DNA of 64,000 nucleotides, from assembly GCF_900113635.1 (NCBI RefSeq), contig NZ_FOQA01000003.1, forward strand, positions 234,496-298,495, in the 5' to 3' direction. A program made the position numbers and the translations under genes. The DNA comes from Tindallia magadiensis (lineage in GTDB: Bacteria; Bacillota; Clostridia; Peptostreptococcales; Tindalliaceae). The notes under the pieces are model-generated. The model ran no database searches. It was not told the DNA's origin and was given only the letters and a program-made list of their open reading frames with translations. Of the stretch, positions 42,436 to 54,246 are shown piece after piece (within the stretch, counting starts at the first letter, position 1; each line of letters opens with the position of its first letter).

Positions 42436-43848
42436 TTAGAATGGTCCTAATTCGATGGTTTGTGCGATAACAATGAAGACACCAGCCAAAACGGTCCAAA
42501 AAGCAAACAGAGGTAAAAAGAATTTTGCCCACTTACTCCAGGATATTCCAGATGCGGCCAATACTCCCATTAAAATTCCGTTGGTCGGATAGAGGTAGTT
42601 GGTAATTCCATCACCTAGTTGAGAAGCCAAGCAAGCTACCTGACGGGTAATTTCGCCCATATCAGCAAGCGGAATAATAATTGGCATGGTAATCATTGCC
42701 TGACCGCTGCCGGAAGGTACGACGACGTTAATGATGGTCTGTACCACATAAATCATGATCGCCGAAAGGTTTTTAGAGGTTCCCATAATCAGGTAAGAAA
42801 GGTTGTGGATAATCGTATCGATCACCATGGCATCTTCTAATACTACTAAAATAGACCTTGCGAAAAGAATGATCAGTACCATTCCCAGCACATGCTGAGC
42901 CCCTTCAAGAAAAGCCTGACAAATTTTATTTGTATTAAAGCCAGCAATGTATCCCACAATAACGGTTTTTGCCACAAATACTCCTGATATTTGCGGGAAT
43001 CCAAATCCAAACTTTAAAGTTCCCATAATCATGAGTGCAAATAAAAGAAGGAAGGCAATACCGGCTGCTTTTAGCCGTGGGGTCATGGTTTGAACTTCCA
43101 GAGAATTTTCGTGTTCAGATGCATCAAAATTGATTTCTTCGTCAGCTACTAAACTTAAGGAAGGATCTTTTTTTACTTTTTTTGCATATCGGGTAACGTA
43201 CCATAAACCGGTAAAAAGAAAAACAATCGTAATCATTCCTCGATAGGCAATGGCAGAATAAATAGGCAACTCAGCAATCTGATGAGCAATACCGGTAAAA
43301 AACGGATTCGCTACCGCAGGAGCAAAGCCGGCCGCCGATCCAATCAGGACAATACCAAGGGCTGTCATTGAGTCATAACCAAGTTTTAACATAATTGGAA
43401 TCAGCAGCATAATAAAAATCATATCCAGTTCCCTCATGCCGGTAAAACCACTGTTAATCGCAATAACGGTCATAACCGCTAGAGCCAGCACACCAATTCC
43501 TTTATCTTTCAGTTTTTCCGTTAAGCCCTGAACCCCTAAATCCAATAATCCGGACTTTCTTAAAACACCAAAGGTTCCCCCGATAAAGACGATGAGTGCC
43601 ATAGCGCCAGCACCTCTTTCAAAACCATAATAAAAAGACTGGAAAAAATCGCTGATGCTGGTAGGGTTACTTTCTACGTACTGAAAGCTGCCCTGTTCAA
43701 CAATCGTTCGGCCATTGATTTCTGTTCTTTCAAACTCACCGGCTGGAATAAAATGAGTTGAAATGGCCACTAAAATAACCATGATAATAAGTGGTAGAAA
43801 AGGATGAAGACTTTCTTTCTTTTTTTGCTCTTTTACAGCTGTTGTCAC
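42436..43848 (-). CDS. YfcC-family transporter (C4-dicarboxylate/amino-acid carrier type)
   Basis: A 470-residue protein with about 12 membrane segments. Family patterns are THFIPAGEFER, NSGFTGMRELDMIFIMLLIP, VPSGSGQAMITMPIIIPLAD and GDGITNYLYPTNGILMGVLA. Relatives include putative arginine/ornithine and short-chain amino-acid carriers, so the substrate cannot be named from sequence. In an amino-acid fermenter, amino-acid exchange is plausible. The start is a GTG eight bases after AGGAGG. The 257-bp stretch upstream contains a broken inverted repeat (GGGAAT/ATTCCC, 43959-43984) of unclear use and no gene. Confidence 0.8.
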   Translation of the reverse strand: MTTAVKEQKKKESLHPFLPLIIMVILVAISTHFIPAGEFERTEINGRTIVEQGSFQYVESNPTSISDFFQSFYYGFERGAGAMALIVFIGGTFGVLRKSGLLDLGVQGLTEKLKDKGIGVLALAVMTVIAINSGFTGMRELDMIFIMLLIPIMLKLGYDSMTALGIVLIGSAAGFAPAVANPFFTGIAHQIAELPIYSAIAYRGMITIVFLFTGLWYVTRYAKKVKKDPSLSLVADEEINFDASEHENSLEVQTMTPRLKAAGIAFLLLFALMIMGTLKFGFGFPQISGVFVAKTVIVGYIAGFNTNKICQAFLEGAQHVLGMVLIILFARSILVVLEDAMVIDTIIHNLSYLIMGTSKNLSAIMIYVVQTIINVVVPSGSGQAMITMPIIIPLADMGEITRQVACLASQLGDGITNYLYPTNGILMGVLAASGISWSKWAKFFLPLFAFWTVLAGVFIVIAQTIELGPF

Positions 43849-44060
43849 AATGTTCGCCTCCTATGTAGTGAAATAATAAAAAAGGTGTAAAAAGAATGAG
43901 TGCTCGTTATTGAAGAGAAAAAGATGCGGTTACACTAAAAAAAGTGCCTTGAATTGAGGGAATACTTCAACAACGCAATTCCCATTTTAGCACCTTTGAT
44001 ATAGGCTTGTCCATTCTTTTTTTTATAAATTTTGCGAATTTCATATTTTTTTGCGAAATA

Positions 44061-44089
44061 AAGCGCCTCTGCATAGAGCAGAAGCGCTT
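44061..44089 (-). terminator. Hairpin downstream of katG
   Basis: AAGCGCcTCTGC / GCAGAaGCGCTT with one mismatch; on the minus strand it is followed by TTTATTT. It lies 17 bp beyond the katG stop. Confidence 0.6.
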
Positions 44090-44105
44090 AGGGAAAAAAA
44101 TAACA

Positions 44106-46364
<2,259 letters not shown>

Positions 46365-46439
46365 TTAAAAATAATGCACAGTTATCAGTATATTACCCTT
46401 TAACGGTAAGGAGGAAACAAAAAATAAAATAGGGAAAAC

Positions 46440-49265
46440 TTAACCTGTTTCTAAGGTTTGAAGCACCTCTTTTTCGGATAAAGGTTTTGAATAATAATAG
46501 CCTTGCGCAATACGGCATCCTTCCTGGGTTAAAAAGGCTTCTTGAGCTTTTGTTTCCACTCCTTCGGCAACCACTTCCATTTGGAGAGATTCAGCCAGCT
46601 CAATAATGATTTTGGCAATGGTTCCATCGTCACCATCAGGGATATCTTTCACAAAAGATCGATCAATCTTTATTTTATCCACTTTGAATTTCTTTAAATA
46701 AGAAAGAGAGGAATAGCCTGTACCAAAATCATCGATGGACACTTTGATACCTTTACTTCTCAGTTCATCTAAAAGCTTAACTCCTTCCTGTTCATTATTC
46801 ATCAACAAGCTTTCCGTGATTTCTAATTCAATACCGCTCATGGAAACCTCACTTTCTTCCAGGGCCGTATCGATCATTTGGATCAGATAAGGATAGGAAA
46901 ACTGTAGAGCGGATAAATTAACGCTGATGGTAATAGGAAGCTGCTTTTGGCGAAGGACATTAGAAAACTCGCAGGCTTTTTTAAGAATCCATTCTCCTAG
47001 GGGCAAGATGATTTCTGTTTCTTCGGCTAAAGGAATGAAAACGTCAGGCGGCGTTTTACCGACATCGCTTTTCCATCGAACCAAGGCTTCCAATCCTACC
47101 CACTGGTTGGTATGCATATCCACTAATGGCTGATATTCCAAATAAAATTCCTCATTTTCCAAAGCAGTAGCCAGCTTATTTCTCATTTCAAACCGACGGA
47201 CAGAACGCTTGTTTAAGTTTTCGTTAAAGAACTGAACCCATTCTGAACCTGTTTCTTTGGCGTGATTGAGTGCTGAGGTTGCTCCAGCTACCAACCCACT
47301 GTAATGTCTGGCATCATCCGGGTATACAGCTACTCCAATAGCAACTTTTAAGGTGACGGTTTCATCGGCAATGAGAAAGCGCTCCTGTAACCCATCGCTA
47401 ATTTCTTTAACCCGGTGGAAGAGCTTTTCTTTTTGTTCAGCTTCGTCAATAAATAAAGCAAATTCATCGCCACCGATTCTGGCGGCAACATGAGTATCTG
47501 CCAAGGAATTTTTTAAGTAGTTGGCTACCTTTACAAGCACTTGGTTGGCGTAATGGTGACCTCTTGCTTCGTTGATATGACGAAACTCACGGATGTTAAT
47601 CAACAAATAGGCAAAAGATTTATTTGGATTTTTTTCCAGGCATTCAATTACCCTACTTTGGATATAAGAGGCTGTATATAACTCTGTTAAAGGATCGATG
47701 TTTTGCAGTCTGAAAATGGCCTCAGCCTGCCTTTGTTCCTCTGTAATATTGATCAGATAACCTAAATAATAGATATGATCCATAAACGATAAAGCGTTAA
47801 CTCCCATATGGAAGAGGATTGGTTCTTCTGTTTGATGATCTTCCAAAGCCACGTGGGTTTGGAAAGGGTGAGCACCCTTTTGAGTGGCGGAAGAAAGTTT
47901 AGAGAGACTTATATTAAAAAACACATTAAGCACTTCTGTGTTTTCCAAGACGTCGGCTGAAGACTGCAAAGACTCATAAAAAGCTTTGTTTCCATATAGT
48001 AGTTTTCCTTCCTCTGTTAATATAAAGGTTGCTTCCTGGGTGCCGGATAACAAGGTTAGAATAAGTTCTAACCGATCCTGAATTTCTCTTCGCTGATTGG
48101 TTTCATCGATCAGTTCCTCGTTTTGCGCCTGTAACTCTTCTGTATATTGGCTGATGGTATGGCTCATCTCATGGAGTCCGCGTACCAGATGGCCTAACTC
48201 ATCTTCTCGCTGATAATACACAGCAGGGAATATCATCATTTGCTTTTCATGTTCATACTGATTAATTTGTTCTGTGATGGAAGCAATGGGTTTCGATAGT
48301 TTGGAACTAACCCATAAGGCAATAAGGATGGCAAGACTTATAATGCCTGTCATCAATTGATAATAGCGGCTTTGCAGATCATAAAGAGGAGCCATTACTT
48401 CATCTTCCGGCATTAATACGATAATTTGCCAAGGTAAGTTGTGAAGAGATGTGTTCGCAAAGTACCAAAGGACGCCGTCGTGAGCAAACTGTCTGACCTT
48501 CTGGGAAGGGATTTCCTTGGAAAGGAAATCATGAGGATAAAAGTCTGGCAAATAATATTGACCAGGCATGGATAAAACGGGTAACTCAGGATGATAAAGC
48601 ACCTCGTCTTTATCGGTGACAATAATAGCATAACCCTGCTCACCTATTTGAAAAGCATCCATGACTTGGTAGAGACTTTTAATTTCAAGATTCAACGCTA
48701 CGGCCCCGATTTCTCTGTCGTTGTCACGGATAATTCTGGAAACCGAAACAATCATTTCACCAGTAACAAAATCTAAATAGGGAGAAGTAATAATGGTTTC
48801 ATTGGATTCCATACTTTCACGGTACCACTCCCGATTTTGGAGGTCGTAATGGGGATGTATATAGTAGTGGTATCGGTCGGTGATTAAATCATTGACATCA
48901 GCAAGGCCTAAGGTAACCAAAGAGATATGGGGACGTTGGCGCCGGATGGCTTGAAGCTGTTGAATGACCTGTTGATAGAGAGGATGGTGGTGTTTGGTAT
49001 ACCGATCCTCTGTTTCAGAGATAATGGTTAAAAAATCCTGGTTGGTTGCCATTGCATCTACCAATGTCACATACTCATTCAACCATGAATCCAAATCTTT
49101 TTGTAAATTGTTAACTTCCGTGAATAGTCGGTGGTGAGTATCCTGGTGCAAATAATCTGCTGCCTGTTGCTTCAAAATAGATCCTGCTAATAACAAGAAA
49201 CCCAGCAGCAAAACCATGGTAAGAGCTGCTATTTTCCTGGAAATACGTTGTTGAAACCAAATCAT
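46440..49265 (-). CDS. Cache-HAMP-PAS-GGDEF-EAL c-di-GMP signalling protein
   Basis: A 941-residue membrane protein. Helix 1 (about 10-32) is followed by a double-Cache sensor domain (about 40-290; NREWYRESMES), helix 2 (about 305-325), a HAMP-like segment and coiled coil, and a PAS domain (about 405-530). The GGDEF domain has the intact motif RIGGDEFALF but no I-site. The EAL domain has GLEALVRW, LEITESLLM, DDFGTGYSSLSYLKKF and KIDRSFV, so both synthesis and breakdown of cyclic di-GMP look possible. The start at 49265 (MIWFQQRISRK) follows AGGCGGTGGTGAC; an upstream Met at 49355 lacks a signal-like start. Confidence 0.88.
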   Translation of the reverse strand: MIWFQQRISRKIAALTMVLLLGFLLLAGSILKQQAADYLHQDTHHRLFTEVNNLQKDLDSWLNEYVTLVDAMATNQDFLTIISETEDRYTKHHHPLYQQVIQQLQAIRRQRPHISLVTLGLADVNDLITDRYHYYIHPHYDLQNREWYRESMESNETIITSPYLDFVTGEMIVSVSRIIRDNDREIGAVALNLEIKSLYQVMDAFQIGEQGYAIIVTDKDEVLYHPELPVLSMPGQYYLPDFYPHDFLSKEIPSQKVRQFAHDGVLWYFANTSLHNLPWQIIVLMPEDEVMAPLYDLQSRYYQLMTGIISLAILIALWVSSKLSKPIASITEQINQYEHEKQMMIFPAVYYQREDELGHLVRGLHEMSHTISQYTEELQAQNEELIDETNQRREIQDRLELILTLLSGTQEATFILTEEGKLLYGNKAFYESLQSSADVLENTEVLNVFFNISLSKLSSATQKGAHPFQTHVALEDHQTEEPILFHMGVNALSFMDHIYYLGYLINITEEQRQAEAIFRLQNIDPLTELYTASYIQSRVIECLEKNPNKSFAYLLINIREFRHINEARGHHYANQVLVKVANYLKNSLADTHVAARIGGDEFALFIDEAEQKEKLFHRVKEISDGLQERFLIADETVTLKVAIGVAVYPDDARHYSGLVAGATSALNHAKETGSEWVQFFNENLNKRSVRRFEMRNKLATALENEEFYLEYQPLVDMHTNQWVGLEALVRWKSDVGKTPPDVFIPLAEETEIILPLGEWILKKACEFSNVLRQKQLPITISVNLSALQFSYPYLIQMIDTALEESEVSMSGIELEITESLLMNNEQEGVKLLDELRSKGIKVSIDDFGTGYSSLSYLKKFKVDKIKIDRSFVKDIPDGDDGTIAKIIIELAESLQMEVVAEGVETKAQEAFLTQEGCRIAQGYYYSKPLSEKEVLQTLETG

Positions 49266-49471
49266 GTCACCACCGCCTTTTCTAGTAGACTCAAAAAGAG
49301 TCTGCCATAAGATGTCAAAATAGTTGCCTACATTGGTAATCATACCCATATCCAAAAGAATACAACGACTTTCGAAAGAAATGAAAAAGTATTCAAAAAA
49401 TTAGAGGGCTTATCTTTTTTTTTGCATGGAGGTACTTCTTTTAACTCGAAAGATAGAATAGGTGAGTTTCG

Positions 49472-49500
49472 TTGTCATCATAGGGTATAACCTTTATAAT
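49472..49500 (+). promoter_or_regulatory. Sigma-A promoter of the AraC-type regulator
   Basis: TTGTCA (49472-49477), 17-bp spacer, TATAAT (49495-49500), about 100 bp before the ATG. The rest of the 334-bp divergent region (49266-49599) shows no gene; the A/T-rich part near 49380-49420 probably holds the opposite promoter. Confidence 0.7.
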
Positions 49501-49599
49501 GGAAAGATAGAAAATATTTGGAAATCTTGAGATGAATCTTGTGACCGATGATGAATTTGTAGGAAATGATTATATCAGATGCGACAGGAAAGGAATACT

Positions 49600-50649
49600 A
49601 TGGTTATTCGATGCGGTATGATAGGAAATGTTTATACAGATTGGCTGGAAGAATGGTCTTCTCATCATGAAAACCTCTCGGTGAAGATTGATAAGATCTC
49701 AAAGACAGTTCTTGAACAAGAGGAACTCTTTTTGAGTCAGCTTGCTAATCGTTTTGATCTCATTTTGATAGAGGAAGCGGTGTATTTTTCTCTGAATCAG
49801 CACCATCGACTGGTCATGTCCCGCCAATGCATCGTCATTATTTCAGGTGATAGCAAAGACTACCAAGAGGTTAGAAAAGTTTTTTTAGAAGGATGTTTTG
49901 ATTATATGGTGGAATCCATGCCTTCTTCTGAACTTCAGGAACTATTTCTGCGCTTAACGGGTTGCTTTCTTCAAAGAGAACGAGATTTGAACCAAATGGC
50001 AAAACAAATAGCGGAAGAAATTAGTGCTGCGAACCCCAAATCTGAACGGTTGTTTTTAAGTTACTGGTCAATGATTAATCAGAGAAAAGAAGGGAACGAC
50101 AGTCAGCTTCAGGATTATGCAAAAGCGATAGAAAGAATTATACAATTTTTACCACTAGGGTCCATGGGTGAAAGGTTAGTTGATTTTGCTCAAGGCGCCG
50201 CTATGTGGATTGAAGAGGCAGAATACCCACAAGAGCAGTTTATTGCTACCTTGCTTTTTATCCAACAGGCTTATCGGGACATTTTTTTACCACACTCTCA
50301 GCATCCTTTGGTGCGGCGGGCGATCTCGATGTATCTGGACGAGGAATTTGATTTAGAAACGGTTCAAGATATTGCCGATCAGCTTTTTGTTAACAGAAGT
50401 CACTTAAGTAAAACCTTTATCACGGAAAGTGGAATCAGTCTGACCCGATACATGATGCGTACCAAAATATATGGTGCCCGTTTACTGCTTCTGGATTCTA
50501 AACGAAGTGTTTATGATGTGATGGATTACTTGAATTACACGGACTATGGTCACTTTCGAAAAACGTTTAAGAAATATACAGGGATGACGCCTAGTGAATA
50601 TGTGGCAGCCTACAGAGAACAATTTTCCACCGAAATGATTGCAAAATAA
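49600..50649 (+). CDS. AraC-family regulator with degenerate receiver-like N-terminus
   Basis: A 349-residue protein. The N-terminal 120 residues have the spacing of a receiver (FDLILIEEAVYFSLN where VLLDxxMP is expected, then CIVIISGDSKDYQ and CFDYMVESMPSSEL), but the phospho-acceptor Asp is replaced and the Lys is missing. The middle is helical. The C-terminal AraC domain (about 243-342) has DIADQLFVNRSHLSKTFI and YGHFRKTFKKYTGMTPSEYV. It should bind DNA independently of phosphorylation. The ATG at 49600 follows AGGAAAGGA by five bases. It stands alone with its own promoter and terminator; its targets are unknown. Confidence 0.8.
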   Translation: MVIRCGMIGNVYTDWLEEWSSHHENLSVKIDKISKTVLEQEELFLSQLANRFDLILIEEAVYFSLNQHHRLVMSRQCIVIISGDSKDYQEVRKVFLEGCFDYMVESMPSSELQELFLRLTGCFLQRERDLNQMAKQIAEEISAANPKSERLFLSYWSMINQRKEGNDSQLQDYAKAIERIIQFLPLGSMGERLVDFAQGAAMWIEEAEYPQEQFIATLLFIQQAYRDIFLPHSQHPLVRRAISMYLDEEFDLETVQDIADQLFVNRSHLSKTFITESGISLTRYMMRTKIYGARLLLLDSKRSVYDVMDYLNYTDYGHFRKTFKKYTGMTPSEYVAAYREQFSTEMIAK

Positions 50650-50692
50650 ACCGGCCTGTGACGATTAAATAGTCACTAGGCCGGTTTGTTAT
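50648..50692 (+). terminator. Intrinsic terminator of the AraC-type gene
   Basis: AAACCGGCCT and GTGAC pair with GTCAC and AGGCCGGTTT, with a one-base bulge, followed by a T-rich stretch. Confidence 0.8.
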
Positions 50693-50833
50693 TATACCTA
50701 TTTTTCATCGGTTGATTGAGAACCATGACAACTTCCCTGCTTATCTCTCATCATAAAGAACATGCCGATGTGCATTAGTGGACATATCAAAATTCGACTC
50801 CTAGCCTGTTGTTTTTTAGAAATTTAACGGGTT

Positions 50834-50891
50834 TTGTAGCATTAAACACATGGAAGTGTAGGATATGCTACAATATAATTGTCAATTATAT
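50834..50891 (+). promoter_or_regulatory. Promoter region with two overlapping palindromes before the NtrC-type pair
   Basis: TTGTAGCAT (50834-50842) repeats inverted as ATGCTACAA (50865-50873), with ACAC/GTGT between. The right arm overlaps TACAAT (50869-50874), an extended -10 (TGcTACAAT). Immediately after, ATATAATTG-t-CAATTATAT (50873-50891) is a perfect 19-bp palindrome. Both sites flank the probable start of the kinase transcript and look like operators. The 9-1-9 site could bind the system's own regulator. Confidence 0.5.
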
Positions 50892-50937
50892 CTTGCTAAA
50901 AATGAAAGTGCGTATTAACAGAGGAAATGAGGGAATC

Positions 50938-52026
50938 ATGATGAGAAAAAAAGATCAATGGAATATGATCTTGATTATTTTACTTATAGTAAGTATCACG
51001 GGATTGCATTATGGAACAACAGCCAGTCCCTGGCCGATACACGACTTTTATCGACGGCTGTATTATATTCCTATCATTCTTTCTGCATTTCATTTTCGTC
51101 TGCGTGGCGGATTTACTTCTTCTGCGGTCATTATGCTTGTCTACGCCCCTCACCTCCTTTTATATTTTGGCACACTAGATATTGAAGTAATTAACCAATT
51201 ATTAGAAGCAGCCATGTTCATGGTGGTGGGAGTCATCACTGGTTATCTGGCGGAACAGGCATACCAAAGAGAATTAAAGCTGCAGAATCAGGTATCGCAA
51301 CTTAAAAAGATGGATCTGCTGGAAAAGAAACTGAGAAAAAGTGAACGGCTGGCATCTTTGGGACAATTGGCTTCTGGTATTGCTCATGAAATCAGAAATC
51401 CGTTGGGAATTATTAAAACAATTAGCCAAACTCTGCATCAGGAAGCTTTGGAAGCCGAAGAAACATCGATGGCAGAAGGACTTTCTATCATCGAAAATGA
51501 AACAGACCGGGCAAATCGGGTGATTAAAGGAATGTTGGACTTTGCACGACCGGAGCCGCTGAAACTAAAAGCTATGGACGCTTCTGTCATCCTGGAGGAT
51601 TTGCTTCACATTATGAAATCTCTGGCAAAGCAGCATCAGGTGGAAATATCCAGCAATATGAAAGCAATCCTGCCGATTCACGCTGATGCCGACCGGCTAA
51701 AACAGGCATTAATGAACCTAATGCTGAATGGAATTCAGTCCATGAAAAATGGAGGAACGCTTACCATCACTTTAGATATTGTGAATAGAGAAAAAGAAGA
51801 AAAGCAGGCGCTTATTGTCATACGCGACGAAGGCAATGGAATTAACGAAAAAGACCTTCCCTATATATTTGACCCATTTTTTACGACGAAAGACGGCGGT
51901 ACCGGTTTGGGTCTGTCGGTAACACATCGAATTATAGAAGAACATCAGGGCAGTATAGAAGTGAAAAGCCACAAAGACGAAGGGACGGAATTTTATCTGT
52001 ATCTGCCATTGGCGAAGGAGGAATAG
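50938..52026 (+). CDS. Sensor histidine kinase, NtrB/ZraS-like
   Basis: A 362-residue kinase. Three to four hydrophobic segments span residues about 9-105 with very short outer loops, so it probably senses within the membrane or just outside it. A coiled coil follows. The kinase core has SLGQLASGIAHEIRNPLGII (phospho-acceptor His150), LMNLMLNGIQSM, DEGNGI and GGTGLGLSVTHRIIEEHQG, the pattern of kinases that pair with NtrC-type regulators. The start is ATG 50938 or 50941 after GAGGGAATC; a longer frame from 50809 lacks a ribosome site. The regulator gene follows after four bases. Confidence 0.88.
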   Translation: MMRKKDQWNMILIILLIVSITGLHYGTTASPWPIHDFYRRLYYIPIILSAFHFRLRGGFTSSAVIMLVYAPHLLLYFGTLDIEVINQLLEAAMFMVVGVITGYLAEQAYQRELKLQNQVSQLKKMDLLEKKLRKSERLASLGQLASGIAHEIRNPLGIIKTISQTLHQEALEAEETSMAEGLSIIENETDRANRVIKGMLDFARPEPLKLKAMDASVILEDLLHIMKSLAKQHQVEISSNMKAILPIHADADRLKQALMNLMLNGIQSMKNGGTLTITLDIVNREKEEKQALIVIRDEGNGINEKDLPYIFDPFFTTKDGGTGLGLSVTHRIIEEHQGSIEVKSHKDEGTEFYLYLPLAKEE

Positions 52027-52030
52027 CTTG

Positions 52031-53395
52031 ATGAAATCGAAACTACTGATTGTAGATGATGAGAAAAATATGCGCTGGGCGATTCATCGAGCGCTGGAGA
52101 AAGAAGGTTACGCCATTTTTGAGGCTTCCAACGGCAAGGAAGGTGTCGAAGCTTTTGAAAAAAATCAACCGGATGTGGTGCTGTTGGATCTTAAAATGCC
52201 TGTGATGGATGGCATGGAAGCACTGAAAAAAATTCGTGAAATAGATTCAACCATCTCGATCCTAATGCTGACAGCTCATGGAACTATGGAAACAGCCATT
52301 GAAGCCATGAAGCTGGGAGCCATGGACTACTTGTCCAAGCCTTTTGATGTGGAAGAACTAAAAGTGCAGATTCGAAAAGCCCTTCATGTGCGCGAGTTGG
52401 AAGAACGGATAAGTTACTTTAGGGAAGAGGCTGCCTTTGAGACGGGGAACATTGTCATAGGAGAAAGCAAGCCCATGAAAGATTTGATGTCCATGGTGGA
52501 AAGGGTGGCATCCACACCTGCTACTATTCTGATCCTAGGAGAAAGTGGTACCGGCAAGGAAATTATTGCTCATCTGATTCATTATAATAGCCCTCGAAAA
52601 GAAAAACCCTTTATAAAAGTAAACTGTGGAGCCATTCCGGAAACCCTTATCGAAAGTGAGCTTTTTGGGCACGAAAAAGGGGCTTTTACAGGGGCTGTCA
52701 GCAGAAAAATGGGAAAGTTTGAACGAGCTAGAGGTGGCACGATCTTGCTGGATGAAATAGGCGAGCTGGATCTATCCATGCAGGTAAAACTTCTGCGGGT
52801 GCTTCAGGATAAGGTGATAGAAAGAGTAGGTGGATCTGAGGAGGTTCCGGTGGATGTCCGCGTTATAGCTGCCACCAACCGTCAGTTAAAGAAAATGGTT
52901 GAAGAAGGAACCTTTCGTGAAGATCTGTACTATCGGTTAAATGTTATTCCTCTTCATATACCCTCATTAAGGGATAGAAAAGAAGATATCCCTGCCTTTG
53001 TTCAACATTTTCTTCAGCATTACTGTAAGGAGATGGGGCGAGGTTCCATGAGTATTTCAACAGCAGCTATGAATCAGCTGGTAAACCATCCATGGAAAGG
53101 AAACGTAAGAGAACTGGAAAACTTTGTGGAACGGCTGGTGATCCTTTCGCCAGAAGATGAAGTGAAAACCGTGGATTTGAATACGGGAAAGATTGGAAGC
53201 TTAGATGTGGAGGCTGAAAATAAGCAAGGTATTCAGCTGCCGGAAAACGGCCTTTCCTTGGATGAGGTGGAAAAAAATCTGATTTTACAGGCTTTGGAAA
53301 GAACCGGAGATAATCAAACTAAAGCAGCACAGTTACTTGGAATAAGTCGCCATACATTGATGTACCGAATGGATAAATACGGGATCAGGGAATAA
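52031..53395 (+). CDS. NtrC-family response regulator (sigma-54 activator)
   Basis: A 454-residue protein. The receiver has Asp9-Asp10, phospho-acceptor Asp53 in [11 protein letters not shown] and Lys in [11 protein letters not shown]. The AAA+ domain has Walker A GESGTGKE (170-177), the sigma-54 loop GAFTGA (217-222), and [10 protein letters not shown]. The Fis-type helix-turn-helix at the end has [20 protein letters not shown]. Phosphorylation by the adjacent kinase should trigger open-complex formation at a sigma-54 promoter; one lies 45 bp after this gene (53440-53456). ATG 52031 is preferred to TTG 52028. Confidence 0.92.
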   Translation: MKSKLLIVDDEKNMRWAIHRALEKEGYAIFEASNGKEGVEAFEKNQPDVVLLDLKMPVMDGMEALKKIREIDSTISILMLTAHGTMETAIEAMKLGAMDYLSKPFDVEELKVQIRKALHVRELEERISYFREEAAFETGNIVIGESKPMKDLMSMVERVASTPATILILGESGTGKEIIAHLIHYNSPRKEKPFIKVNCGAIPETLIESELFGHEKGAFTGAVSRKMGKFERARGGTILLDEIGELDLSMQVKLLRVLQDKVIERVGGSEEVPVDVRVIAATNRQLKKMVEEGTFREDLYYRLNVIPLHIPSLRDRKEDIPAFVQHFLQHYCKEMGRGSMSISTAAMNQLVNHPWKGNVRELENFVERLVILSPEDEVKTVDLNTGKIGSLDVEAENKQGIQLPENGLSLDEVEKNLILQALERTGDNQTKAAQLLGISRHTLMYRMDKYGIRE

Positions 53396-53424
53396 AAAAA
53401 GCAGCCATTAGGGGCTGTTTTTTG
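53394..53424 (+). terminator. Intrinsic terminator of the NtrC-type pair
   Basis: AAAAAAgCAGCC / GGCTGTTTTTT with one bulged G and a six-base loop, starting at the stop codon. Confidence 0.75.
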
Positions 53425-53439
53425 TTTGGAAAGTTAAAG

Positions 53440-53456
53440 TTGGCACGGTTTATGCA
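53440..53456 (+). promoter_or_regulatory. Sigma-54 (-24/-12) promoter of the small envelope operon
   Basis: TTGGCACGGTTTATGCA: TTGGCACG is a full -24 box and GG/GC are spaced by exactly ten bases. Transcription should start near 53467, giving a leader of about 215 bases before 53684. Apart from a 13-codon frame at 53501-53542, the leader shows nothing clear. Confidence 0.88.
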
Positions 53457-53683
53457 TCATAAATTAATAAGTCATTAAATGGAAAGGTGGAATGCCCTAT
53501 ATGGTGGAAAAACAGAAGGAGGTAAGCGTCAAATCAGCGTAGAACTGTAGCATATGATACAGCGACAGTTGGAAATAATACAGGTTCAAACATTTGGAAA
53601 AACTGGGTTTTGTCACAGTTTAGACACATTTCCATGTTAGGATGTATGTAATGAGAGACGGTTTGGAAAGGAGGCGTCGGAAA

Positions 53684-53863
53684 ATGATGTTACTGTTTTG
53701 GGTTCTCATTGGAATCGCAATTTATTATTTGTGCACCAGTCAAGAGAATGGATTGAACCCATCTCAACAACAGAGTGCTGAAAACAAACTAAAAGAGCGT
53801 TATGTTAATGGTGAGATAGATACTGAAATGTACCAACACATGATGAAAACACTTAAAGAATAG
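53684..53863 (+). CDS. Small membrane protein with SHOCT domain
   Basis: A 59-residue protein. One membrane helix (MMLLFWVLIGIAIYYLC) is followed by a linker and a C-terminal SHOCT motif (AENKLKERYVNGEIDTEMYQ). SHOCT is a short domain found at the ends of many bacterial membrane or secreted proteins and is thought to mediate oligomerisation. The ATG at 53684 follows GGAAAGGAGG by nine bases; a start at 53642 has none. It is first of three small genes behind the sigma-54 promoter and ends eight bases before the next. Confidence 0.75.
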   Translation: MMLLFWVLIGIAIYYLCTSQENGLNPSQQQSAENKLKERYVNGEIDTEMYQHMMKTLKE

Positions 53864-53871
53864 GAGGAGAT

Positions 53872-54126
53872 ATGATGTTTTTTAGAGGTTATGGAGGAAG
53901 CGCCCCTTGCTGGGGGTTTGCAAACGGATTTTTTCATGGAGGCTTGGGTATGCTGATCATGGCAGCCATATTAATAGGAACAGGCTTCCTGATTTTCAAG
54001 ATGGTGAAGAGAAGAAATAACAACCAGCATTCGATGAATGCTTTGGAACAGCTTAAGTTTAGATATGCTAATGGACAATTAACAGAAGAAGAATATAATC
54101 AGAAAAAGAAGGTACTGGAGCAGTAA
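53872..54126 (+). CDS. Small membrane protein with SHOCT domain, second copy
   Basis: An 84-residue protein. An N-terminal Gly/Phe-rich segment precedes one membrane helix (GMLIMAAILIGTGFLIF), a basic stop and a C-terminal SHOCT motif (ALEQLKFRYANGQLTEEEYN). It resembles the preceding gene product in layout, which suggests duplication or a paired function. AGGAGGAGAT lies before the double ATG (53872/53875). Part of the sigma-54-driven operon. Confidence 0.8.
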   Translation: MMFFRGYGGSAPCWGFANGFFHGGLGMLIMAAILIGTGFLIFKMVKRRNNNQHSMNALEQLKFRYANGQLTEEEYNQKKKVLEQ

Positions 54127-54246
54127 TTGTATTTAGAGTGACAATAGAAGTAAATGCAGCAGGCGGCTATAAACAGAATCTTTAGCGGTGGTAGTCATCG
54201 GATAAAGCTGCCTGATGACATATAAAAATAATAGGAGGAATCAGAT

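Noticed and set aside
53501-53542. 13-codon reading frame in the leader of the sigma-54 operon
   Set aside because: It has an AAAGGTGG-like site upstream but is too short to support as a gene.
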